Shown: positions 33,541 to 45,329 of the stretch, piece after piece
Numbering within the stretch: position 1 is the first letter of the stretch
How the letters are laid out: every line of letters starts with the position of its first letter
Source: Paralithodes platypus
Taxonomy: Eukaryota; Arthropoda; Malacostraca; Decapoda; Lithodidae
Direction: 5' to 3'
Assembly: GCA_032716605.1 (NCBI GenBank)
Contig: CM064485.1
Location: 35,984,658-36,048,657 of the forward strand
Length of the DNA: 64,000 nt
Translations under genes and position numbers: made by a program
The notes under the pieces: model-generated
What the model was told of the DNA's origin: nothing
Seen by the model: only the letters and a program-made list of their open reading frames with translations
The model's database searches: none

Positions 33541-34259
33541 CAGGTATATATATATATATAATTTATGTTTGACCAAAGATTGAGTGTGGCTGTGTGTACT
33601 TCCAAGTTAGTAACTGTTATATTACAATGTAAATAATGTTTCTTCAATTGAGATTATTGTTATTCATATGCATTCATTGTTAATAAATGTACAGTCAATA
33701 TCAAATAATCATCAACAACCTTCATGATCCATTGCAAACCATCTCCTTACCCTTAAGGGCAACCACAGCCTCCTTACCTCATCACGGAGGCTTGGTTCAG
33801 CTTGGTAAGGTATGTAATTAATGGAGTATTGTTCACATTTCAGTGTACTTTGGAGTGTTTTTTGCATATCAGTGTACTCTGTAGTCATTGTAATCATAAT
33901 GACTATGGTTGATATGGTGATAGCAAACAAGTTACATGTGTGTCTACAGATTCTACACGAGACATGTGTACACCGTTGCAGCCAAGGGAAAGGAACTGTC
34001 AATAAACAGACGACAAAGTTATTTTCCCGTGATAGGGAGGAGCTATGCGCTACCGCCACCTAGTGCAGGGTTCCAGCAAATCTGTAAAAAATGGCCAACT
34101 ACTATTAACACGGCTGATTTTCCCAGCAAGCCACTCTACTGTGTTCTTACTCTATGATTCCGATGGGAGGCCATGTACGCAGCCGGAACCCTTACCCCCT
34201 GCCGGATCCCTTACCCCTCTGCGCATGCGCGAAAATGTACAAATATTAGATTAGATTAA
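32939..34259. other. Unassigned stretch with (CT)n/(TA)n
   Basis: 33500-33560 holds (TC)n followed by (TA)n. Open frames of up to 122 codons on both strands (33060-34063) overlap and show no known motif. Confidence 0.4.
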
Positions 34260-34282
34260 CCTAACCTAACCTAATATAATAT
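34259..34282. repeat. Short TTAGG-type (telomere-like) tract
   Basis: AACCTAACCTAACCTAA equals three units of the complement of TTAGG, the common arthropod telomere repeat, followed by AATAT repeats. It is too short to indicate a telomere. Confidence 0.5.
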
Positions 34283-34322
34283 AATATAACAAAAATAACA
34301 AAATAAAAATATAAAATACACT

Positions 34323-34398
34323 AGATCCGAGTGGGATCGAACACTGGTTTTCCTGTGTAAAAGGCCTGAGCTCTACCGACTGAGCTACAGAGCAACAT
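34323..34398 (-). tRNA. tRNA-Lys(TTT)-like remnant or SINE head
   Basis: On the minus strand: a perfect A-box region TAGCTCAGTCGGTAGAGC, then a possible TTT anticodon context (CCTTTTACA), and TGTTCGATCCCAC as B box, over a normal tRNA length. The anticodon, T and acceptor stems do not pair well, so a tRNA pseudogene or tRNA-derived SINE head is more likely than an active gene. A structure scan such as tRNAscan-SE would decide. Confidence 0.5.
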
Positions 34399-34622
34399 GG
34401 TATAAACGGTTTGAAGGCTATATTTAAACGCGGTTGGGCCTTCTTCCTGTAGCCTAAAGTAGGGGGCATAGAGTACATATGACCTAGAGACGAAAGAAGA
34501 CGCCACAAATCTGTAAATAGGGATCCGTGCGTTCGAGAGATGGCAGCACGATCGCAAAGGACAATGGGAGGGGAGGGTCCCCACAAAGACATTATATTGA
34601 CTATCCTTGTCCTTGGTCCTCA

Positions 34623-35110
34623 TTAACACCTTACGAGCGGCCTATGCGGTTTATTTATATGTACCGCACAGCGGGGTGTTTTTAGCCAAAATAGGGCTGT
34701 TTACGTGATCATTTTCATGCCTAAATAAGACCCAGAATGTAAAACAAGTACCTATCCCTGAAAGGGCATAAACAGAGCTTTCGAATGACACCATAACGAT
34801 CCTTGTATGATGGATAGTTTTCTTGCAATAACCGTGCAACGCGAGTGCAAAAAGCAGGTAATTCGGTACTTTCGGTACATAATTGAGTATGTAGCGAGTG
34901 AGAGAGGGAGGAGGGAGCTGAGATTTGTGTCAGTAGGTTCGCCGCGGTGGTCTGGAGCAGTCATACGCTCGCTAGTCTCCTGCCACCACTTGTCTCTCTC
35001 TCTCAGCCACATTACGTGCTGAAATTGCCACTCGACCTATGTCGAGCGCCGCCACATAGTCCAGCTTTATTTAACTCGACTTATGTTGCTCGCCGCTAAT
35101 TAAGGGTTAA
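34623..35110. mobile_element. TTAA MITE, family T3, copy 2
   Basis: 488 bp between TTAA sites, with end TTAAGGGTTAA. Same order as 37435-37923: GGGCTGTTTACGTGATCATT, TTCATGCCTAAATAAGACCC, AACAGAGCTTTC, GTGCAACGCGAGTGCAAAAA, CTCTCTCTCTCAGC, ACATTACGTGCTGAAA and CCGCCACATAGTCC. Non-coding. Confidence 0.75.
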
Positions 35111-36087
35111 TTCGTAATAATCCCTACCTTGTACTAATAACGCTATTAATAATCAATTGAACATTATCCAGAGACTTTGCAGACATGACATAGTTAAATA
35201 GTCATAAGTAGAGGCTACTGTAAAGGCCAGTCATCGTGTAATTGTCGTCATTATGAGAAGGTACACAAGCAAAACTCCTCCAACACCCGCCATTGTTGAT
35301 GTGAGATTCGGGAGTTGCCAACGTCAATGGTGGGACAAAATATCCCTAGATGTCATAAGTATAAATGTCCAGTTTTAGTGCTACTTGACAAATTAACATC
35401 TACATAACATGTAACATACTAATATATATTCAAAATTACAATTTAATTCTTGTTGTGTTGCTTGAAGGTATACAGCTTGCATCATATATGAGTAGCCTAT
35501 GTTTTATGGTGTATATGTATACTTAATGTTTTCATCTTGCTTATATATACTGTATATCTAATTTATACTAAATAATTTACAAGTGTTTTTACCAACATTA
35601 ATTAACTCTTAAATACGTTCCCTCTTTAATCTATTTCTCCCTCGTTTTGCGGATATTCCCTTAACTTTGGAATCACTGCAGCAAGCTAGCTGGCAGGCGC
35701 GCGCGGCGCACAGACCACATTGTTCCCTGTTTAAATAGCACTGTATGAGTATTCCCATATTCAAAATATGCTATAGGGGTGCAATGCCTGGTGAGTTATC
35801 TGCTCAACAGGTGGCGTTGTGTGTGTGTGTAAGAGTGAGAGTCGGAGTGTAGGGGGCGAGACAGTGAAGCACGGGAACGAGGTGTCTTCAGAGATGGAGT
35901 CACTTCGGGCCATGAGTGAGCACCTTGCCTCATGTGAAGGCAAAATGGCAGGTGCTCGTTGTACTCTACGTGCTTCACATGTCTCACTCCCTAGACTGGA
36001 ACAAGACCTCACGGGCTTCACTGCTCATTGTACAGCTGTGAATGTCCAGGCTCTCAGCCTATGCCCGAGAGGGAGTAAGTTGGAATA

Positions 36088-36118
<31 letters not shown>

Positions 36119-37434
36119 ATAATAAGGACAAGCCACTGAGGTGCTTTGGTTGTTGTACAGTACAAAAGTGCTGCCACCAAATCCCTAGGACGTGCGGCAA
36201 ACTAACCGTGTGACGTCACGCTTTCATGTCTAGGTTATAATTATGTAGTCTATGGTAGGGGGTAAGGGATCCGGCTGGGCTGCGTACTGTACATGGCCTC
36301 CCATTCCGACTCTCAAGAAAAAATATAGTAACTTCATAACAAAAGGTTCCTTCCCTCTTCATTTAATCATATAAACGAAAATTAGCCTTTTGCTTTATGA
36401 ATATAAATGTTAATATCGTTTTAGAACGATTAAGTCAACATATTATCCAGGATTCCAGAAAATTACAGCAAATTGTGGATATTCTCAGGGTACTCCCACG
36501 ATCGCGGGAAGTTCAAACCTAATCCCATATTCCTCTTTGTTTATTCATACAACGAATTTAAACAACTAAACTAACTTGGCCAAGGTAATATCATGCAGCT
36601 CTAAATTAAATTAATATTAATAATACTTTACAATATAATGTATAAAATCACCAGACTCTGGTAGGAAATGGTTCACTCTATTGAGGTTACCCTAAACGAA
36701 AGCTGTTACCAGCACTTCCCAGATACCGGTGTTGTTAAAATTACAAACTGCAAATATTTTTCATTGACCAAATCGGTCTTCAAACTTCTTTCTGTTTGTA
36801 TCATCATTTTGTCTAACTTCCCTCTTTTCTAAGTATTTTAATCCAGTTTTTCCTTACAAGACTTTATTGCGGTTTTTTTCCATTTCATTTTATGTTTTTT
36901 CTTCTATATCCTACATACCTTCCTAAGTGACTCGCTATCATTCTGCCAGCCTATCTGTTTGTCTTCCTTTTTTTCACCTCTCGCCCCCCTCCTTCTTTTC
37001 CATTCGTTTAGTATAGCATATGTACAATATACCTAAAATATTTTGAATGAAAAAAATAAGATGAATTGCCACGTTTACATTTGCTATATTGCCTGCACCA
37101 TTTTTCGTCTCCATATTAAACAAAAGCGTACATTTGCAATATTACATTTTGAGCGGCACTTTGTTATAGAGGTTACGAAAAGTGCATCACGGGTTTGAAA
37201 AACGATGTGAAAAGCGCGTTTCCTTATTTTGTAGTTGTATTTTGCTCGAGGGATTCGCTCGCTCAATGTTAAACATGTATGTGTAATATGTTGTTGTCTT
37301 GTCTTTATTTGTATTTGTTTTGTGTATATATCTTGATCATTTGTTTTATTGTTGTCTATATCGTAACAATCATCCTCAAATCTTTATCCCCATTATCTTT
37401 ATCAGAATCCTACTTTTTGGGGTGTTCACCATCA
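35111..37434. other. Unassigned stretch with poly-A-ended segment
   Basis: 35690-35712 is a GCGCGCGC-rich patch. 35820-36090 is a GC-richer segment ending in a run of about 28 A (36090-36114), which could be a retroposed sequence. Its 106-codon frame ends in poly-lysine from that run. A block at 36240-36305 is an inverted match to 34150-34215 (AGGCCATGTAC, CCGGATCCCTTACCCC). No gene recognised. Confidence 0.4.
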
Positions 37435-37923
37435 TTAACCCTTATTTAGCGGGCTAGGTGGTCTATTTGACCGTAGCGTCCAGCGTTTTTTTTTTTACCC
37501 TAAATAGGGTTGTTTACGTGATCATTTTCATGCCTAAATAAGACCCAGAGCGTAAAACAAGTATCTATTCCTGAAAAGGCGTAAACAGAGCTTTCCAATG
37601 ACACCCGAACCATCCTTGTACGACAACTGGTTCTCTTGCAACGATCGTGCAACACGAGTGCAAAAACCCTGTAATTAGGTAATTTCTCTACATAATTCCC
37701 TGTGTAGCGAGTCAGGAGAGGGGGAGGAAGTTGAAATACAGTTCAGTTGGTCCACTGCGGTGGTGGGTGACGGTCATACAGTTGCTACGCTCCTCACACC
37801 GCTCAGCTCTCTCTCTCAGCAACATTACGTGCTGAAAATGGCGCACAACATAAGTTGTGAACCGCCACATAGTTCAAATTTATTTCACACGACATAAGTT
37901 GCGCGCCGACAGTTAAGGGTTAA
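37435..37923. mobile_element. TTAA MITE, family T3, copy 3
   Basis: 489 bp from TTAACCCTTATTTAGCGGGC to GACAGTTAAGGGTTAA. It aligns throughout with 34623-35110 and in reverse with 14109-14597. This is the best-preserved copy at both tips. Confidence 0.8.
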
Positions 37924-38189
37924 TATCATAATTATCACAATTATCAATGTTTCCATAATCGTTATTATAATAATTAATAGCGCACTAATCATCACCATTT
38001 TCATCATTGTTATTATCATTAATGTCCATCTTCCAAACCACCATTATCCAAATCATCATTATAACCATTATCATCATCCTCTCTACAGCAATCATCATCT
38101 AACCAGTTTATCGTTCCTCTCAAAAATATCGTATCTCCATCATCAAAATAATTGTCTTTCTTCCCCCATTCCAAGCTAAATGTGTACAT

Positions 38190-38255
38190 TTCTCGGCAAA
38201 ATAATGCTCCGGCTGAAGGTCGGGTTTTTTTCAAATTACAGACTGGCTATTGTAT
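38190..38255. mobile_element. T2-like MITE core fragment
   Basis: CTCGGC.AAATAATGCTCCGG, GCTGAAGGTCGGG and CAGACTGGCTAT match the reverse complement of the T2 core (hairpin plus CGAGCGATAG region). Only about 65 bp remains. Confidence 0.35.
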
Positions 38256-38291
38256 GCAAAATAAACACATAAATAAAATAAAATAAAATAA

Positions 38292-38615
<324 letters not shown>

Positions 38616-39081
38616 CCTGAATGAGACGAAATGTCATATAATCGCCACAGTATAGTCCATTCATGATAAGTAGGCTTGAAATCGTTAGTCCTAACCTCAG
38701 TAAATAAAAAAGGGCTTAAGGAAACGGGCTGTAAATTTATAATCGTTTATGAGCTATAGATCTTAGTACGGTAGTGCATATTGTTGGCCTACTTATAATG
38801 AACAGGTTATAGTGGGTTGGAACTTTTTTAAATCGCCAAACCAATGGAGTGAGGCTGGGGAGTGTTCCAAAAAGGTTATTCCGCGGGATACATAGAGTTA
38901 ACCGATTGGATAATCTTTAGACTAACTTGGCTAATAACACCGCCTTTCTAACACGTGCTATATAGGCATAAAGAAGGTTGTGATGCTCCTATAATAGTAT
39001 ATTGATTATTGCAGTTATAATTATGACATTCTCGTTGTTCATACTTCAAACCATGTAGCATAGACAATGCAACACCAAGTA
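38616..39081. other. Non-coding stretch
   Basis: No coding exon, RNA or repeat family recognised. Confidence 0.45.
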
Positions 39082-39511
39082 CTAAACCCCTTCTATACCG
39101 GTGACGCCCTTTTCGTTATATGCTGGCAACTGTTAGACTATTTTATTCAGTTTAATGTTGGACTTCCGGTAAGTTCAAATGTTTATAACTATCTTAATTA
39201 ACCCTTTATAGTACCATAGCTCCTTCTTAAGCTGCACAATAGTGTTTAAATATAGTTAACCCGTTCAGTACCAGTGATGTACTTTTAATTATATGCTGCC
39301 AATGCTTAGCCGAGTTTATTCAGCCTAGGAAGGACCTCTAGCAATATTAAGGCTTCAAACTATCTAAACCAACCCTTTTAACTACCACAGATCCTTCTTA
39401 AACCGCACAAAATCGTCTAAATATAGCTAAAATAAAATATAACATACGTTGCTGGTACTCAAAGGGTTAAATTAAATTAAACAGACGTCTCTCCGGTACA
39501 GAAGTGGTTAA
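39082..39511. mobile_element. TTAA MITE, family T6, interrupted copy
   Basis: The outer copy starts CTAAACCCCTTCTATACCGG and resumes after the nested element as ATTAAATTAAACAGACGTCT, ending CCGGTACAGAAGTGGTTAA. Without the insert it is about 215 bp, the family length. Confidence 0.7.
39256..39470. mobile_element. TTAA MITE, family T6, nested copy
   Basis: 215 bp from TTAACCCGTTCAGTACCAG to GGTACTCAAAGGGTTAA, inserted in the outer T6 copy. TTAA is duplicated on both sides of the insert (ATAG-TTAA-CCC and GGG-TTAA-ATTA), which shows the target-site rule directly. Confidence 0.8.
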
Positions 39512-39521
39512 TATGTTGATG

Positions 39522-39736
39522 TACAGTCAGTCAAAAAAGTATATTCACCCTTACCCTGATAATCTTGTGTGTACAGCTTGGTAGTATAGGTTGTAGATCG
39601 TAGGTAGTAGGTCTTAGGTAGTATAGGTAGATAGTAGTATAGATGGATATAGCTACAGGTAGATATGCAAACCCTACCAAGCTGTACACACCAGATTATC
39701 AGGGTAGGGGTGCAGATACTTTTTGGACCGAGTGTA
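39522..39736. mobile_element. Tc1/mariner-like MITE, copy 1
   Basis: TA-flanked tips TACAGTCAGTCAAAAAAGTA and TACTTTTTGGACCGAGTGTA. Subterminal arms are CCTGATAATCTTGTGTGTAC, with TACAGCTTGGTAG, and their complements. The tip form (CAGTC/CACTCG...AAAAAGTAT...CACC) is typical of Tc1-like elements. The interior is a TAGGTAGTA-rich variable stretch. Copy 2 is at 63443-63656. Confidence 0.75.
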
Positions 39737-39911
39737 TGTAAGCTAAACTTAGTTATGATTTGTAAAGGTCATACTCACGAAATTTAAATGGATTCACTTG
39801 TTTATAATATTTATAGCAATAATGCTAACAACAAATTTATAAACAATCTCTTTACCCAAATCAATCCGGTTTCCGGTTCTCAAAAAGGGGGCTCCAGTCC
39901 TGACGCTATTC

Positions 39912-40122
39912 TTGACTTTCAGTACCGGTGACTTCTTCTTTGTGTATTATCAGCTACATTTAGGAGATTTTGTGAAGTTTAGGAAGAATGTACTGTATGA
40001 TAGCTAAAAGGATTAATTGAGAGTAGCCTTCTAATTGGTTGACGTTCTTCCGAAGCTGAATAAAATCGTCTAATAATTGCTAGACTATAATAGAAAGATG
40101 TCACCGGTAATGTAGGGGTTAA
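39912..40122. mobile_element. TTAA MITE, family T6, copy
   Basis: CTTTCAGTACCGGTGACTTC at the left, TCACCGGTAATGTAGGGGTTAA at the right. Internal arms TTTGTGAAGTTTAGGAAGAA and TTCTTCCGAAGCTGAATAAA match other T6 copies. The left TTAA is lost. Confidence 0.6.
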
Positions 40123-40693
40123 TAATCCAGAAGAGTTAATAGCCTCTGAAGTCCTATTTTAACTAACTAACAAACCAATACCATAACCCCAAACAACAAA
40201 TACCCTCAGTGGACAACTCTCCAAAGTAATCCCAGTAAATGTGCCTACTGAAAAACGTAAATTACATAAATGTGAATACAAAATATAAAAATAAATGTTG
40301 GTGGAGAGAACATAATAATACATAATTCTTCATTATTTGAATCCTAGACCGAATACCTGTCAATCCTGATAATGCCATTGTTGTTTTGTCTTGCTGATTT
40401 TGCAATGTTCTCAACAAGATTGTGTTGTCATTTTTGCAGCCTTTGATTATTGTTGTCTGTAGTTGCTGTTGTCATTTTACAATGGCCCTAGTTAATATTG
40501 TTGTTTCTGTTACTGTTGCACCTGTTGCTCCTGTTGTTATTGTTGATGCCATTATTGATGTTGTTTCAGTCGTTATCATTTGGTTGTTACTACGATTAAT
40601 GTAGCAGTTTGTTGTCGATATTACTGTTGCTGCTTTTGCTAAAATGTTTGTTATTATCCTTGTGTTTTATACAGTTGCTTAGAAATATGGTTC

Positions 40694-40759
<66 letters not shown>

Positions 40760-40799
40760 TGTATATGCGGCCCATTGCATGTGTTGGTGTGATGCCAGC
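40123..40799. other. Unassigned stretch with GTT-rich part and (TA)n
   Basis: 40375-40680 is rich in GTT/TTG triplets, which gives valine/leucine-rich frames with no gene character. 40697-40760 is (TA)n. Confidence 0.5.
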
Positions 40800-41245
40800 T
40801 TAACCCGTGGAGCCCCGGCTAGTTTTGTAATGTTTGCGCACCAGAACCCGGCCGGTTTTCAAAAAATTGTTTTATTCCAGAAACAATAGCGAATGGGTTA
40901 GGAATGAAGGAAAAACCACGAAAAACCGCTCAAAAAGCTTAAAAAATGGTCCTACAGAGCCCCCGAAAATGGATTTTACAAGAGTAAAAAATTGAAGGCA
41001 ATTATCCCCAAAAAACAGGTTATTGCGCGCTTGCGCGCACGCACGTGGACTTTGAGAGTTTTCAACCATCGGCACGGTTGCGTGGGACACGTACACAGTT
41101 CCCATACAAATCTGAGCCCTCTTGAGTGGCTACACCTGAGGTTACGGTCGGCGCAATTAGGGTGACGCGCCAGGCGCGTCTCTGGGGCTGTGCGTTACAT
41201 ACATCGCCGACGCGTCAGGCGCGTCGCTGGGGCTGTACGGGTTAA
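40800..41245. mobile_element. TTAA MITE, family T5
   Basis: 446 bp. The left tip TTAACCCGTGGAGCCCC and the inverted right tip TTAACCCGTACAGCCCC differ at two bases. The interior is GC-rich with GCGCGCTTGCGCGCACGCAC. Near the right end is a duplicated GAC(G)CG..CAGGCGCGTC.CTGGGGCTG block. TTAA ends with CCC tips again suggest a piggyBac-like element. Confidence 0.7.
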
Positions 41246-43019
41246 TAGGTTAACTACCTATATATATATATTCAGTGAACCTTACAGCAGAACATAATTA
41301 TGCATTCTTCGTACTCAGGATTATATCTTAGGCAAATATATATTGTACAAAATCATTATGATTGTCTTAACACTCGATTTAAGAAATAATGTTTTCAAAT
41401 GAAGACATTCGATGGCAAATTAATTTGAAGTGACGGGGTTGAATGTAACGGGATTAAGTAACACCTGTAGGATTGCTAGCCTACAGGTGGGTAGGAAGGA
41501 GAGAAGAAGAAAGCAACAGCAGAGATGTAATCCCATACCAGTTTCTCATGCTGTAGAGAAACAAGGAACAGAGGAGTGCCCCATATTACCAGGTCATTCC
41601 CATTTTCTAAATACCAGGAAGATGGGTCACCTAGGTCAGTCACCCCTACAAAAGAGTGGGAGTTTGAGCCAATCACCATCCAGCTTTCAAACCCTCTCCA
41701 CCAATCACCAGCCTTCATTCGACCAGCAGCCAGATTTGCAGTACAACGAGCAAATGCTTATGCAAGTTCCACATCAAAGACCTGAGTGCTACCGAGATAA
41801 GTGGGGATATTAGGATCTACAGTGCAGTACCTTTACGGAGAACTCTGGATCAACCCAGGAACATAGTGAAGAACAGAGTTATCCACTGCATCACCAATAA
41901 CCCTAAATTATAATATAAGCACCAGAATTACTATTATGTCCTTCCTAGACTTTGTGACTCCCACCAGAGTATTAAATAAAATACTTTAAATGATTAGGTA
42001 CCAAATGATAACTACCATGTATTTTTAAGCTAAGTATTTACTTCACTAATTATGTCACAACGATTCACTATATCCCTTTAACATTGAGTCACTATAAGTT
42101 AAAGCTAAGAAATAACTTGAACATAGTCTCAATGAAATTGTTAAGAAAGTAAGCACACCGCCACCTAAGTAAGGTTCTTAAGGCTGAAAAGCACGGAATC
42201 TATAACTGAAGTGGTAAACTGCCTCCCCCTCCCCTTTAGACTACCCTGAGCCCTGCTGTACTTCCTCTGATGTCTAGATGTTGGATTCCTGATCGTGAGA
42301 GGCAGCTCTCCCTGAAGTCTAGACAAGCTGAAGCTACGTTCTACGTCGGCCAGACTTGCTCTCGAACCACTACCCCCCAAACTTACCCTACGTGTCTCTG
42401 AGTGTCTTACGTTGTGATTATTGTTGTGAAGGTAAGGTAAAATATGTGAATATTCATTGCTAATTTCTATGTAGATCTGTCCCCAAGATCGTTAATTGTT
42501 GCGTATACGTTAATCCTTCAGAAACCATATTCAACCTTGTGAAGATCTGTGTCCAAGATCTAGTGTTAATTTCTCTTCTAAACTCCTATAAAAAGTTCTG
42601 CGCATACATCACATACTTGTGTAAATTAATAATCTAGCCGAATACTCACAGATTTTCCTTGTGTATGTCCATTCTATTTATGTATGTAACAAGTTGAAGT
42701 TGAAGTGTATACTGTGTATTTATTCCCTTCTAAAAATCTAACTTTTACCTAGAACCTACGCTCAATTTCATATCTAATTAATCTCAGACCCTCATCCTTT
42801 AGAAGAATTATTATATATGATTATCATAATTTAAATCTAATTTCTTCGAGAAAACTCTCTGTTACGCCTTATTCTGTCGTGCGCTAACTGTTTAATTTAC
42901 GAATAATGTATTTGTTTATTCTATTATGAAATAGATAATTTCGATCCATCTCGTCTAGGAATTCTAGTTTCGTATAGATCTATTGTCTAACTATTTCACC
43001 AACTCGAATACAATGCCAA
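41246..43019. other. Unassigned stretch with one long open frame
   Basis: The plus frame 41430-41813 (127 codons) is glutamine- and serine-rich (SLSQSPSSFQTLSTNHQPSF) with a shorter open frame opposite. No domain recognised and no clear splice context. It could be an exon, a repeat or chance. Confidence 0.3.
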
Positions 43020-43216
43020 TTTGTTCTGTATTCCATATAGGAATCTGTTAACTCGTTCAGACCTCCTTTATACCTTATCAGGTATTTCCATCTAAGTGCA
43101 ACTTTGTCGTGTATGCCATATTCAATGTAGGAATCTGTTAACTAGTTCAGACCTCCTTCATACCTTATCAGGTATTTCCATCTATGTGCAACTTCGTCGT
43201 GTACGCCATATTTTAC
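43018..43216. repeat. Tandem duplication of about 100 bp
   Basis: AGGAATCTGTTAACTMGTTC, AGACCTCCTTYATACCTTAT, CAGGTATTTCCATCTA and a GTGCAACTTYGTCGTGTAYG block occur twice in the same order (43039-43120 and 43129-43211), with few differences. Confidence 0.85.
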
Positions 43217-45298
43217 TTTTAGTATTCTTATAACTACTAGTACATGCTATTTTATTATGCGTTTCCTAATCTTCTGTAATCAATATATTGACTCATTCAG
43301 TTAGGTTATATTCAACCTTTGAGTATTCTTCAGTAGATATAAATCATTAAATCTGAATTCCTCGACCCGTGAGATTATTATTGCATATAAGAATTAATTA
43401 ATTGTATGTTCAAGATATATATTTTCTCATATTAATCTAATTACATAGTTAATTGTAATTTTTTTTTTAACTCCCCTCTCCTTTTAATTTCAATACATTC
43501 CTCCCCTTATTCAGATTAATATCGCACTATAGTCATCCTCCTATGAAATGAGCTACAAGGTGGTGTCCCTCGCCCTGTGCGGTGTTGTCAAATATTCAAC
43601 GCTTTAACAACAAATGTTAGTTTTTCAGGCTATTAACAAATTAATTTTAGCTTTTATGACTATATATATTATATTACAATTTATAAAGGTTATGTGGTGT
43701 TAAGAAACATATCATTTTAAGGATATATAGAAGGAATTTATACAACAAATGGCACGCTATTTAGAACATGTTGCCATTTTTCTGGGGACAGCTATAAATA
43801 GATCGAAGGAGTGGTATGATATGCGACGTTGCCAAGTAATGTCAATGCGGTTCTGTTGGCTACGCACGCACTCACACACACCCCTACAGATACACACACA
43901 AACACACACATACATACACAATCTCCAAAATGCAATATAGCACAATGTAATCCCATCAAAAGAGAGAGAGCGAGAGAGCTGGATACGAGTAATGGCATGC
44001 TTTAAAGGGTCTCAAACAACGACAACAACATCGCCCAGGTAAAACGGTCACTAACCCTCATTCATAGCGCGACCACCATGGAAGTCTATTCATGTAATTA
44101 TATACATATATAGCCTACCTATTATTTCGTTTCTGTAGCTTTTATACAAGAATACCAAGAACCCTTCCAGACATAAAAACGTCTTTTACATTTATTTCAA
44201 GATTCCCTTCTAAATGTGATAGAAGAGAACGTTGCTTGGTTTCCCGTTTTCTAATAGGTTTGTTTTGGTAAAAATGTGGCACCACCGCACAAGGCGAGCT
44301 TGACCTCCTTGGAGCTTATTTCAGTTGAGGTTGACTATAACCGTAAATACTATTTTGATCATCGCAGTATAGCGAATGACCTGAGTGACCTACCTGGTCA
44401 GATTTATCTGCGTGCGATAGCCCTTTAAACTTCCCGTACGCTTCTCGCCACCCATGAGCGAGCGTTCACTTCAAAAATCCTCGTACGTTTCCCTTATCAT
44501 TCAGGCACAAATTATTCATGGGTACTTAGAGATTTCATTAACACTTTTATAAACTTATTCAGAATACTTCACAGTAGATACTCAACTCCCATATATATTA
44601 TTATCAAGGGTTTAATCTATGTGTATGTGTGTCTGTATATAATTGCATACTTCCACAATAATACTATCCTTTATTTCATGTTCATTGTTATGCTATTCAG
44701 AGACTTTTGTGTGCTATAAATGTATTCCCTTATTTGCTTACTATTACTTATAATGGTTAAGTTAAGGTTGAGCCCACATTTCAGGTCTAGACATACTCGT
44801 AAATTCCATATTAATCTTATTATGTCTAAGTACGTTGATTCTCGTACCATTTCCAAACAATAGGTAATTTAATATTTTAATCTATTCATATATCTTTAAA
44901 TAAATAGGAGTGTATAATTATCTGTGTGTATATATTGTGTTCATTACAACCTGATTGAGTACCCCATTTGTGAACAAGAATGTGTTCGATGTGTTCTAGT
45001 TGCGGATATATTGAGTCTAAAAGTCCATAGTTGGATTTGAGTAAAGACTATAATAAAGCTAAGTTGTATTACAACCCGGCATAACATAATTAAGTGAAGA
45101 ATTAAATATATTAGCGTGCACATATAATGTTTGTAGGGGTCTGTAATATAACGTTGAATTATTGTCCATGGTCATGCTAATATACATTTGTTAGTATATG
45201 GAAGGAGATGTATATACTGTATGTAAACTAAAATTGTATAAAATAACCTATTTTATTGGCGAGCCCGCACATACAGACACACACACACTGACACTTTT

Positions 45299-45329
<31 letters not shown>

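Noticed and set aside
35819..36139. 106-codon open frame with Cys and a poly-Lys end as a small protein
   Set aside because: The poly-Lys comes from an A-run and there is no family resemblance. It may be a retroposed segment.
41430..41813. 127-codon Gln/Ser-rich open frame as a gene
   Set aside because: No recognised domain, no convincing splice or start context and an open frame opposite. Left unassigned.
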